This document shows, in pieces, positions 56,776 to 64,000 of a stretch of DNA of 64,000 nt. This stretch comes from Rhizobium sp. RU20A (lineage in GTDB: Bacteria > Pseudomonadota > Alphaproteobacteria > Rhizobiales > Rhizobiaceae). The DNA lies in the NCBI RefSeq assembly GCF_900155885.1, contig NZ_FTMB01000002.1, positions 310,001 to 374,000 of the forward strand, written 5' to 3'. Position 1 is the first letter of the stretch, and the number at the start of each line of letters is the position of its first letter. The notes under the pieces are model-generated. The model saw only the letters and a program-made list of their open reading frames with translations. It searched no databases and had not been told where the DNA came from. A program made the position numbers and the translations under genes.

Positions 56776-57903
56776 TTAAGCCGGCAGGCTCTCGGCTGCG
56801 GATGAACCGGCCTCGGCCTCTCCATCCTTCGGCCCCTCCAACTCCCCCTCCTCCGGCAGGCGCGCGAAGCCGGAGCGGACCTGCGTAGGCGAGACGCCAT
56901 AGGTGCGGCGGAAGGCGCGGGAGAAGTGCGAGGCATTGTTGAAGCCGACGTCGATGGCGATGGCGATGATGGGGCGGTCGGTGCTGGCCAGAAGCTCACG
57001 GGCGCGCTGCAGGCGCACGAGATTGTAGGCATGGGCCGGCGCCATGCCGAGCGTCGTCAGGAACAGGCGCTCCAGTTGCCGGCGGGACAGGCCCACCATG
57101 CCGGCGAGAGCCTGAATGCTCTTCGGCTCGGCCAAATGCTGCTCCATGGTGATGAGCGTGGCGTTGACGCGGCGCTCGGTGGTGGCCATGCCCTCCAGCG
57201 ATTGCAGCGGCGCGCGGGTCTGCGTGTCGTTCGGCGCACGGGCCCGGCCGATCTGCAGCACTTCCAGCGCGTTCTGCTCGGCATCACGCCCGATGAAGGT
57301 GCGGATGATATGGGCGGCGAGATCGGCCGAACTCATGCCGCCGGCGCAGGAGCCGCGTGATCCGTCGAAATTGAAGAGCCGGTCGGGCCGCGCCTTCAGA
57401 TCCGGGAAGCGCTCGCGGAACGAGGCGTAGTGCAGCCAGCTCACGCAGGTCTGGTGACGGGTCAAAAGCCCGGCTTCGGCGAGGATGAAGGTGCCGGTGC
57501 ACAGGCCGATCAGGGGAATGCGCCGCTCGGCCGCCTGATGCAGGAAGCGCAGGGTCTCCTCGTCGCACAGTTCCTCCGATTCCAGCCGGCCGCCGACCAC
57601 GACGATCATGTCGAAACGTTCGGGACGCGTCAGATCGGCCGTCGGCGCGACGGAAACGCCGCAGCTGGAGCGGATGAGATGGCGCGTCGAGCCGAGCAGC
57701 TCCCAGTCCGCCTTGACGCGGCCGGAGCGATCCAGCTCGTCGCTCGCCAGCCGCAGCGTATCGATGAAGAGCGAGAAGGCCGAGAGGGTGAAGAGCCGGG
57801 CAAGCACGAAGCCGACCTTCAGCTTGCGGTCGGGCGCGGCACCATCGGCCCTCGCCCGGCCACCGGCCGGCCTGCGCGCCACGCCACCCTGTGCACCCGC
57901 CAT
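56776..57903 (-). CDS. GlxA-family regulator (DJ-1/PfpI plus AraC DNA-binding domain)
   Basis: A 375-residue two-domain regulator: a DJ-1/PfpI-like domain (about 27-195, GLCTGTFILAEAGLL nucleophile-elbow region) and an AraC/XylS helix-turn-helix pair (about 255-355, LAGMVGLSRRQLERLF and IIAIAIDVGFNNASHFSRAFRRTYG). GlxA proteins control catabolic genes for amines, carnitine or hydroxyacids. It converges on the HIBADH-like gene seven bases away and may be a second regulator of the same pathway. Confidence 0.92.
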   Translation of the reverse strand: MAGAQGGVARRPAGGRARADGAAPDRKLKVGFVLARLFTLSAFSLFIDTLRLASDELDRSGRVKADWELLGSTRHLIRSSCGVSVAPTADLTRPERFDMIVVVGGRLESEELCDEETLRFLHQAAERRIPLIGLCTGTFILAEAGLLTRHQTCVSWLHYASFRERFPDLKARPDRLFNFDGSRGSCAGGMSSADLAAHIIRTFIGRDAEQNALEVLQIGRARAPNDTQTRAPLQSLEGMATTERRVNATLITMEQHLAEPKSIQALAGMVGLSRRQLERLFLTTLGMAPAHAYNLVRLQRARELLASTDRPIIAIAIDVGFNNASHFSRAFRRTYGVSPTQVRSGFARLPEEGELEGPKDGEAEAGSSAAESLPA

Positions 57904-58173
57904 CTCGTTCTCCTCATCCCCTTGCGCACGCCGCGCAGACCTCTCGCCGGCACCGGTGGGATTGTCGGATCATACCGCAGGAAACGACATGCGCATCCGT
58001 GGCTTTGCGCCTTTGGGTGTCAAAACTACGGCTGGGAGGTGGGGGGACGTGGTGCGGGAGTTGGAGGTGTTGTCTGCTTTGCGCCATGAGCAGACATGGG
58101 AACGCCATTTTTGCGGCGCCCACTTTGCGTCCCTAAAGCTCGCCGGGGAACTCCGCGGTTTTCGATTGCACTT

Positions 58174-58350
58174 ATGAAGGGTATCGGCGAAGTAAAGATC
58201 ACGGGTTTTGTTGTCGGCGCGGCACTATCAGGCATCATCGGCGATATCTCGGTTGATTCCTATAAGGCCCAGCAGCACCAAATTTATGAAACGCTAATTC
58301 ACACGTCGGATGCCGTGATGGCTTGGGTGAACCACTTGCTTCCTCTCTAG
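58174..58350 (+). CDS. Possible small membrane protein in the accessory pocket
   Basis: A 58-residue open frame with one hydrophobic stretch (ITGFVVGAALSGIIGDI). The ATG lacks a good ribosome-binding site, and the frame extends upstream to 58096. It lies 3' of glxA's divergent flank, in DNA that becomes AT-richer. It could be a chance frame. Confidence 0.3.
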   Translation: MKGIGEVKITGFVVGAALSGIIGDISVDSYKAQQHQIYETLIHTSDAVMAWVNHLLPL

Positions 58351-58618
58351 CACATGCAGATCCAGTCGCGGTTGACCCTCGCCCGACAGCTTAGCGCCTT
58401 CGATATCGGCCTTTGGGCACAATCTGTCGTTTGCCTGAAAACCTGCCGGTCCCCTCGCCTAGTCTGCAAAGCACCTTCAAAGCGGCCACTCCCGATAAGA
58501 AGACTTGCAAATGTCCTAAGGGCGATAAATCTCTCTGGGAAATGGACAGATGTCGAGGCACTCGCCCTCCTGGTTGCGAAACTCTCACTGCGTATTCTGA
58601 CAGGAACCAAGTGAACCG
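58351..58618. other. Gap without convincing genes next to the unknown cassette
   Basis: Several overlapping frames of 65-87 residues occur on both strands, none with a clear ribosome-binding site, domain or compositional support. No tRNA, attachment-site or IS end is seen. Confidence 0.5.
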
Positions 58619-59095
58619 TCAGCCAACAACTCGCTTGTCGTCTTTCACCTTAATAATGGCACCAAAAATGTAGGCCACTCTCAAAAAAGAAAAGAAGCCC
58701 CAGACAGAGAGAAAACTCCAAGCTGCAAAAAAATGGAACTTCCAGCTCGCGCCTTTTGCTATGTCGAAAGATGTGACGGTCATAGGTATGGATGCGAAGG
58801 TAATAGCGAATCCGAGAAGAAGAGCGTGTTTAGTGTATTTAAGAAAGATCTTCATCTCTGGTGTGTCTTTGATACGATTTATAAAGCCGTCCGTTTTGCC
58901 TGCGATGAAACCGAAAATGGCAAATAAGAAACCTGTCTGAATTGAGGACCAGTCAAAAACCGATGAATAGATATTAGATACATTGATATCTTCCGAGACA
59001 GAAAGCTGAATGAGATCCGAACGGAAATAATACAGTAGCAGGCACGACAAAGCTGCCAGCGAGATAGGTCCGAATTTCTCTATGATGCCCATCAT
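58619..59095 (-). CDS. Predicted four-span membrane protein, second gene of an unknown cassette
   Basis: A 158-residue protein with four likely spans (about 8-25, 47-66, 87-107, 120-150, the last including WSFLSVWGFFSFLRVAYIFGAII). It has few charged residues apart from the loop GKTDGFINRIKDTPEMK. Its ATG overlaps the stop of the upstream gene by four bases (ATGA at 59092-59095). The A+T content and codon use differ visibly from the neighbours, suggesting horizontal transfer. A membrane effector coupled to a soluble partner resembles the plan of some phage-defence modules; I do not recognise the family. Confidence 0.75.
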   Translation of the reverse strand: MMGIIEKFGPISLAALSCLLLYYFRSDLIQLSVSEDINVSNIYSSVFDWSSIQTGFLFAIFGFIAGKTDGFINRIKDTPEMKIFLKYTKHALLLGFAITFASIPMTVTSFDIAKGASWKFHFFAAWSFLSVWGFFSFLRVAYIFGAIIKVKDDKRVVG

Positions 59096-59934
59096 CCCAT
59101 AAGATTCTTCATTCGCGTTGACAGGAATTGAACCTTAATCTTGTAGTTTTTATCCGGGTCGCGGTCATCGATTGAAAGCGTGTCCTTCAGGACCTGACGA
59201 TCTTCAATCAAGTCGATTTCCTCGGAAACATCGTTCACAACCGTTACGGCCGTCAGCTTGTCAATCCTGGCCTTCGCTCCGACGGACGTGGCCAACAACT
59301 CAGCCAATTCGGACACTTTAGATGATAAAAAGCCTTTTCGATGACCCATTGAAAGTTCAATCAGTATCGACGGCGCATCGTAGGCATCTGCCATCGCTTT
59401 AATGCCCTGTGATGCCGCTTTTCCGTCTCCGCCGAGGTCGTCCATGCTGTCGGGATTTGCAATCCTGACCGACAGCTTACGAGTGTTGCCACCGTTGAAT
59501 TTCTTCCAGGCATCAGGGTTTACGCGCGGGTCTAGCCGATACTGAGCGGCTACGTTGTAGGAAGCTAGATAATCTAGGATACGACCGACCGAAACAACGC
59601 GAGGATCGTGTTGCACGCCGAGTATGCCCTTCACGTGATTAAGTCTAAATACAATGCTGTGAGCAAGCTTCTTCGCAGAGAGAGACTTTCTCGTTGCTCC
59701 GTCCAGCTCACCGGGCAGGTTTGTGCCTTGGCACCTGACAAACTCCCCTACCACAGCATCCGCGCCGTCATCGTCAAGATTTTCGAGGCGGATCACGTAG
59801 TCTTGCGCTAATTGGATTTCCCGCTTTTGTTTGTCAGGCTCTTTCACTGATTGTTTCAGCATTGATACCATAGACGGTATCTGGTTGTTCGATCGGCTGA
59901 CGTTGTAAAAACGGAATGTAAAATTCTTATCCAT
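59092..59934 (-). CDS. Soluble protein of unknown function, first gene of an unknown cassette
   Basis: A 280-residue cytosolic protein (start FTFRFYNVSRSNNQIPS). It has a beta-rich first part and a later section (LSVRIANPDSMDD, PSILIELSMGHRKGFLSSK) with a hydrophobic strand. No transmembrane segment, nuclease or nucleotide-binding motif is visible. It faintly recalls DUF6731-type proteins, but this is an unverified recollection. Its stop overlaps the start of the membrane protein by four bases. The pair stands alone in an AT-richer pocket between glxA and a SorC-type regulator. Confidence 0.75.
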   Translation of the reverse strand: MDKNFTFRFYNVSRSNNQIPSMVSMLKQSVKEPDKQKREIQLAQDYVIRLENLDDDGADAVVGEFVRCQGTNLPGELDGATRKSLSAKKLAHSIVFRLNHVKGILGVQHDPRVVSVGRILDYLASYNVAAQYRLDPRVNPDAWKKFNGGNTRKLSVRIANPDSMDDLGGDGKAASQGIKAMADAYDAPSILIELSMGHRKGFLSSKVSELAELLATSVGAKARIDKLTAVTVVNDVSEEIDLIEDRQVLKDTLSIDDRDPDKNYKIKVQFLSTRMKNLMG

Positions 59935-60287
59935 GCGCCCCTCACTTTTCGGCGCATTAAAATATGTGATTCGCGCATTTGGCGAGTCATTTCTATCTGC
60001 CGATCTTTGGAATAGACAAGCAATTCAGTTTGTCCTCAAGCGTGTCGTCCAATCTACCCTTGCTGTGGCTGCCATAGGCCAAGGCTCGCCCCTCAAGAGG
60101 GGGCCGCTGGTGAGTGCCCGTTTGGCCTTAAAACTGCCTATCGGCAAGCTACCTCTTAATCGCAATCTTCCGGCCGAGCTGAATTGCAGCTTTTAGAACG
60201 CAAAGCTGCGCTCGACTACGTTCGTCTCAATGTCCACGATGGGCCGATAGCGGACCTAGGAATTCGTCTCCCCTACCAACACACCCC
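59935..60287. other. Gap upstream of the unknown cassette
   Basis: These 353 bases carry the 5' region of the cassette on the left and the 3' flank of the SorC-type regulator on the right. An 87-residue frame at 59933-60196 lacks coding features. No tRNA, integrase site or clear repeat is visible. Confidence 0.5.
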
Positions 60288-61250
60288 TCACGCCACCCCA
60301 TCCCCCACCAGCCGCTCCGCCGTAAACCGATCCGTCACCAGCGTATCAATGACCCCGGTGCGCAAGGCCCCTGCAATTGCCGCCGTCTTGGCGGCGCCGC
60401 CGGCCAGCGCGATGACGCGGTCGACCTTATCGAGTTCTTCGAGCGAAATGCCGATGACGCGATCGTCGAGGGGGGTTTTGACGGGCTTGCCGGTGCGGTC
60501 GAAGAAGCGCAGCGACATGTCGCCGACGGCGCCGGCTTCGGCGAGGTCGGTGAGTTCGCGGGCGGAGAAGATGTTGCCGGAACGGGCGAGCAGTTCGGAG
60601 GGCTCGACGGCGCCGATGCCGATGATGGCGAGCGTGATGGACTGGAAGAGTTCGATCGTCTCGCGCACGAAGGGATCGGCGAGCATCAGGAGCTTTGCCT
60701 CGCGGGATGTGGCGATGCCCTGCACGGGCAGCAGCTTCGGCTCGGCGCCGGTGAGGCGGGCGAGCCGTGTCGTCAGCTGCGTGGCGTGGGTCTGCACGGA
60801 GGGATCGCCCATGCCGCCGAGCGTCTGGACGATGTATTTCGCCTGGGCGCTCTTTTGCGGATGGATGTTTTCCACCATGCGGAAAATGGTCTGGCTCCAG
60901 CTGGAGACGCCGATGACGTCGCCGGGCGAAAGCGTGATTTCGAGCAGGTGGGCGGCCGCCTCGCCGATGCGGGCCATGACCGCGCCATCGCGGTCCTCCG
61001 AACATTCGACGACGATGACCTCGCCCGTGCCGAACCGGTTGCGGATCGCCGTTTCGAGATCGGTATAGGTGCCGGCCGGCGGGATAACCGTGGTGCGCAC
61101 GATATCCTCCGCCTCGGCGCGCTTCAGCATGCGCGAGACGGTGGCCTGCGACAGGCGCAGGTGCTGGGCAATCTCCGCCTGGCGCTTGTGCTCCAGATGG
61201 TACATCTGCGCCACGCGGGAGATCAGCCGAAGTTCGTTAATGCGTCCCAT
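60288..61250 (-). CDS. SorC/DeoR-type sugar-binding transcriptional regulator
   Basis: A 320-residue protein: N-terminal helix-turn-helix (about 14-50, RQAEIAQHLRLSQATVSRMLKRAE) and a sugar-phosphate-binding domain (about 60-315, PGDVIGVSSWSQTIFRMVE and IGIGAVEPSELLARSG). The SorC family includes EryD, the erythritol operon repressor. It lies 20 bases after the FGGY kinase on the same strand, which it probably controls. The inducer is likely a phosphorylated polyol or sugar. Confidence 0.9.
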   Translation of the reverse strand: MGRINELRLISRVAQMYHLEHKRQAEIAQHLRLSQATVSRMLKRAEAEDIVRTTVIPPAGTYTDLETAIRNRFGTGEVIVVECSEDRDGAVMARIGEAAAHLLEITLSPGDVIGVSSWSQTIFRMVENIHPQKSAQAKYIVQTLGGMGDPSVQTHATQLTTRLARLTGAEPKLLPVQGIATSREAKLLMLADPFVRETIELFQSITLAIIGIGAVEPSELLARSGNIFSARELTDLAEAGAVGDMSLRFFDRTGKPVKTPLDDRVIGISLEELDKVDRVIALAGGAAKTAAIAGALRTGVIDTLVTDRFTAERLVGDGVA

Positions 61251-61270
61251 GTGCCCCGCCCGGTGAATTT

Positions 61271-62737
61271 TTATTCAACCTTAGCGCTCTCCGGAACAAA
61301 GGTCGAGCGGGCGATTGCATCCTTCCACGTCTTCAACTCTCCGCGGATCGGCCCCTGCTGCGGGGCGATGCGGCGGGTGGCGCGCGGCAGGGCCTTGATG
61401 GCGGCAAGATCCGGCCAGAGGCCGAGGGTAAGGCCGGCGAGATAGGCCGCGCCAAGGGCCGAGGCTTCCGGCGCCTCGCACTGGATGACGGCGTGGTCGA
61501 GAATGTCGGCGACATTCTGCATCAGGAAATCGCTGCGGCTCGGGCCGCCATCCACATAAAGCGAGCCGATGGCCACATCGCCGTGCTTCAGCATGGCCGC
61601 GAAGACGTCGTGCACCTGGAAGGGAATGCTGTCGGCCACGGCCCGGGCCATCTGGGCGCGGGTGGTGTTGAAGTCGATCTGCGCAAAGAGCGCGCGGGCG
61701 TCGGAGTTCCAGTAGGGCGCGCCGAGGCCGACGAAGGCGGGCACGAAGCCGGGGCCGCCGGCCGGGGCGGTTGCCGCCAGCTCCAGCAGCGCCGCGACAT
61801 CGGGAAGGCCGAGAATACCGGCCATCCAGGGCAGGCTGGAGGCGCTGACGAGGATATTGCCCTCGAAGGCGAAGGTGGGCTTGCCGGCGATGCGCCAGGC
61901 GACCGTGGTTGTGATGCCGTCGCTGGGGGCAATGAAGCGCGGCAGCGTCGCCATGATGGAGGAGCCGGTGCCGAAGGTGACCTTGCCGTCGCCGACATCA
62001 TAGGCGCCATGGCCGAACAGCGCGGCATGGCTGTCACCGATGGCGGCGGCAATCGGCGTGCCATCGGCAATGCCCGGAACGCCGGCGGTGACGCCGAACG
62101 GACTGGCACTGTCGCGCACCTCCGGCAGCACGGCCTTGTGTATCCCGAAAAGGGCGCAGAGTTCGTCGCTCCAGACCTGTTCCTTGAGATCGAGGAACTG
62201 GCTGCGGGCGGCGTTGGAGGCATCGCAGGCGTGCACCTTGCCGCCGGTCAAGCGATGGATGAGCCAGCTGTCGATGGTGCCGACGCGGAGCTTGCGGCCG
62301 GCGGGGGCGCGGTCGATCAGCCACTTCATCTTGGCGCCGGGGAACATGGGATCGATCGGCAGGCCGGTGATTTCCAGCACGCGGCCTGCATGGCCGCTCG
62401 CGATCAGCGCCTCGCATTCGGGCGCGGTGCGGCGGCACTGCCAGCTGAGCACGGGGCCGAGCGGCTCGCCCGTTTCGCCGTCCCAGATGGTGACGGATTC
62501 GCGCTGGTTGGAAATGGCGACGGCTTCGATGCTGACATCAGGGCCGGCGGCGATGCACTGCGCGATCGCTTCGCAGACGGAGGCCCAGATGCGGTTCGGG
62601 TCCTGCTCCACCCAGCCGGACTGGGGATAGCTGATGCCGACGGGGGACGCGCCGCGGGAGAGAACCTCGCCGCCCTCCGAGACGAGGATGGCCTTGGAAT
62701 TGGTGGTGCCCTGGTCGATCGCAAGAATGGCGCGCAT
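61271..62737 (-). CDS. FGGY-family carbohydrate kinase
   Basis: A 488-residue kinase of the glycerol/xylulose kinase superfamily: N-terminal phosphate-binding AIDQGTTNSKAILV, QSGWVEQDP, the GDSHAALFGHGAYDVGDGKVTFGTGS segment and C-terminal SLYVDGGPSRSDFLMQ (ATP-binding). It phosphorylates a sugar or polyol; the combination with a split transketolase and SorC-type regulator suggests a pentose- or tetrose-alcohol pathway, but the substrate is unknown. Confidence 0.9.
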   Translation of the reverse strand: MRAILAIDQGTTNSKAILVSEGGEVLSRGASPVGISYPQSGWVEQDPNRIWASVCEAIAQCIAAGPDVSIEAVAISNQRESVTIWDGETGEPLGPVLSWQCRRTAPECEALIASGHAGRVLEITGLPIDPMFPGAKMKWLIDRAPAGRKLRVGTIDSWLIHRLTGGKVHACDASNAARSQFLDLKEQVWSDELCALFGIHKAVLPEVRDSASPFGVTAGVPGIADGTPIAAAIGDSHAALFGHGAYDVGDGKVTFGTGSSIMATLPRFIAPSDGITTTVAWRIAGKPTFAFEGNILVSASSLPWMAGILGLPDVAALLELAATAPAGGPGFVPAFVGLGAPYWNSDARALFAQIDFNTTRAQMARAVADSIPFQVHDVFAAMLKHGDVAIGSLYVDGGPSRSDFLMQNVADILDHAVIQCEAPEASALGAAYLAGLTLGLWPDLAAIKALPRATRRIAPQQGPIRGELKTWKDAIARSTFVPESAKVE

Positions 62738-62844
62738 GGACGGTCTCGTCTCCCTGAAGCCGTCGTCGGCGACACGGGGAAGCGCCGGACGGGCCCTGTC
62801 TCTCGGTTCTATCTCCCCACGGGGCCATTCGGCCGGGGGGGTTC

Positions 62845-62876
62845 AAAAAGACCGGGGCGCGATGATCACGCCCCGG
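62845..62876 (-). terminator. Terminator between transketolase genes and FGGY kinase
   Basis: On the minus strand CCGGGGCG (62876-62869) pairs with CGCCCCGG (62859-62852), followed by TCTTTTTG, 23 bases after the transketolase stop. It separates the transketolase transcript from the kinase gene. Confidence 0.8.
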
Positions 62877-62898
62877 CCTCGTCTCTCATCGGTTAGCC

Positions 62899-63852
62899 TT
62901 ACTTGCGGCGCAAGAGGGCGACGGTCGCTTCGGCGATCGCGCCCGGGGCCATGCCGAATTCGTCCAGCAGGAATTCGGCTGAGCCGGTGGGCGCATAGAC
63001 GCCGGGCACGCCGAGACGCTTCATCGGCACCGGCGCATGATCGACCACGACTTCGGCAACGGCCGAGCCGAGGCCGCCATAGATCGAGTGCTCCTCGGCC
63101 GTGACGATGGCGCCGGTTTCCTTCGCAGCGGCGATGATGGCGGCTTCGTCGATCGGGCGCACCGTCGCCATGTTCAGGACGCGGGCGTTGATGCCGTCCT
63201 TGGCGAGGATGTCGGCAGCTTTCACCATGCGGTGCGTCAGCGTGCCGTTCGCGATCAGCGTCACATCGGTGCCCTCGCGCAGGACATTCGCCTTGCCGAC
63301 TTCGAAGACGTGGCCTTCCGGCAAGAGGTCCGGAACGCCGACGCGCGACAGGCGCAGGAAGACCGGGCCGTCATAGGTGGCAGCCCAGGCAACGGCGGCG
63401 GCCGTCTCGATGCGGTCGCAGGGGGCGATGACCGGCAGGTTCGGCAGGACGCGGGTCCAGGCGAAATCCTCGATCGAATGGTGCGTCGGTCCCAGCTCGC
63501 CGTAAGCCATGCCGGACGAAATGCCGATCAGCTTCACATTGGCATTGGAGTAGGAAATGTCCGCCTTGATCTGCTCCAGCGCACGGCCGGTGAGGAAACA
63601 GGAAGCGCCGCAGACGAAGGGAATGCGGCCGCCATTGGCAAGACCGGCGCCGACGCCGACCATGTTCTGCTCGGCGATGCCGACATTGACGAGGCGCTCG
63701 GGGAATTTCGACTTGAAGCCACCGAGCTTGGAGGAGCCGACGCTGTCGTTGCAGACGGCAACGACCGCCTCATTGTCAGCGGCGAGCTTTTCGAGAACCG
63801 AGGCGAAGGCGTCGCGGCAGTCGTAGAGATTGGTCTTGGTGGTCGCGTCCAT
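62899..63852 (-). CDS. Transketolase, C-terminal subunit
   Basis: A 317-residue protein equal to the pyrimidine-binding and C-terminal domains of transketolase. The catalytic Glu lies in RLVNVGIAEQNMVGVGAG. Split transketolases are encoded as two adjacent genes; here the ATG overlaps the stop of the N-terminal subunit by one base (TAATG). Works with the N subunit to move two-carbon units between sugar phosphates, presumably in the pathway of the nearby FGGY kinase. Confidence 0.92.
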   Translation of the reverse strand: MDATTKTNLYDCRDAFASVLEKLAADNEAVVAVCNDSVGSSKLGGFKSKFPERLVNVGIAEQNMVGVGAGLANGGRIPFVCGASCFLTGRALEQIKADISYSNANVKLIGISSGMAYGELGPTHHSIEDFAWTRVLPNLPVIAPCDRIETAAAVAWAATYDGPVFLRLSRVGVPDLLPEGHVFEVGKANVLREGTDVTLIANGTLTHRMVKAADILAKDGINARVLNMATVRPIDEAAIIAAAKETGAIVTAEEHSIYGGLGSAVAEVVVDHAPVPMKRLGVPGVYAPTGSAEFLLDEFGMAPGAIAEATVALLRRK

Positions 63853-64000
63853 TAGAGGGCCTCCGACAGTTCTTTGACGGCAAGTTCGTACTGGTCCTTG
63901 TTCGGGACCTTGTGGTGCCAGTCGCCGCTGTCCTGCATGAAGGAAATGCCGTGGCCCTTGTTGGTGTGGGCAACGATGCAGTGCGGGCGGGCGGTGCGCT
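63852..64000 (-). CDS. Transketolase, N-terminal subunit (partial)
   Basis: Only the last 49 residues are in the window (HCIVAHTNKGHGISFMQDS, then WHHKVPNK); the start lies beyond the right edge. TNKGHGISFM is the end of the TPP-binding domain of transketolase N subunits. Its stop overlaps the start of the C subunit. Confidence 0.9.
   Translation of the reverse strand, partial: RTARPHCIVAHTNKGHGISFMQDSGDWHHKVPNKDQYELAVKELSEAL

Noticed and set aside
58347-58614. Overlapping 65-87-residue frames on both strands
   Set aside because: They overlap each other, lack ribosome-binding sites, and show no recognisable features.
59933-60196. 87-residue plus-strand frame upstream of the unknown cassette
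   Set aside because: No ribosome-binding site, no domain and no second supporting signal; probably chance.
57904-60287. Integrative element or prophage remnant
   Set aside because: The base composition is atypical, but no integrase, tRNA target, direct repeat or phage gene was found.

Overview
The window is a G+C-rich, tightly packed chromosomal segment of an alphaproteobacterium in the order Hyphomicrobiales (Rhizobiales), most likely Rhizobiaceae (Rhizobium/Agrobacterium/Shinella/Ensifer relatives). Several features support this: a gcrA cell-cycle regulator preceded by clustered GANTC sites, a PodJ-type polarity protein, a SAM-II riboswitch in front of metZ, a phoR-pstSCAB-phoU-phoB cluster on one strand, a ligase-associated helicase/PdeM repair pair, and an EcfG-type general-stress promoter. 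No rRNA, CRISPR array, insertion sequence or integrase was seen. Two tRNA genes are present, Gly-CCC and Thr-CGT.

Layout. 0-7 kb: the end of a DNA-repair helicase with pdeM, a stress-promoter-driven membrane protein, a YjdM/PhnA homologue lacking its zinc ribbon, a luciferase-like oxidoreductase, a stand-alone Lrp/AsnC ligand domain, and a TauE/SafE permease coupled to a TIGR02186-type protein. 6.6-10.6 kb: a very large PodJ-like protein (coiled coil, one membrane span, Sel1 repeats, peptidoglycan-binding end). 11-16.8 kb: a beta-oxidation operon (acyl-CoA dehydrogenase, thiolase, FadJ-type enzyme) behind a strong palindromic operator, with a rhizobial double-hairpin repeat between thiolase and fadJ. 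16.8-20.4 kb: an exported vanadium haloperoxidase overlapping a CRTAC1-type FG-GAP protein, then a small exported protein. 20.4-31.9 kb: ccdAB, lepA, transporters, regulators, a degenerate nuclease-like protein, a solute-binding protein and a processive glycosyltransferase. 32-39.7 kb: dCTP deaminase, riboswitch-controlled metZ, apaG, argD-argF-hslO and gcrA. 39.8-48.8 kb: the phosphate regulon with Pho boxes, flanked by a PPK2 polyphosphate kinase. 48.8-52 kb: a hypothetical membrane protein and a nitronate-monooxygenase-like gene carrying the same operator as the beta-oxidation operon. 51.9-57.9 kb: a LysR/GlxA-flanked catabolic cluster (GMC oxidoreductase, enolase-superfamily dehydratase, beta-hydroxyacid dehydrogenase). 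57.9-60.3 kb: an AT-richer accessory pocket with a coupled two-gene cassette of unknown function. 60.3-64 kb: a SorC-type regulator, an FGGY kinase and a split transketolase that runs off the window.

How genes work together: the identical 21-bp element at 10951-10971 and 50621-50641 ties fatty-acid or branched-chain acyl-CoA oxidation to the nitronate-monooxygenase-like enzyme as one regulon. PhoR/PhoB, Pst and PPK2 form a phosphate sensing, uptake and storage block. The least explained item is the cassette at 58619-59934, which is the best candidate here for an undescribed system. All assignments come from reading motifs and recalled family knowledge; no database search was run.
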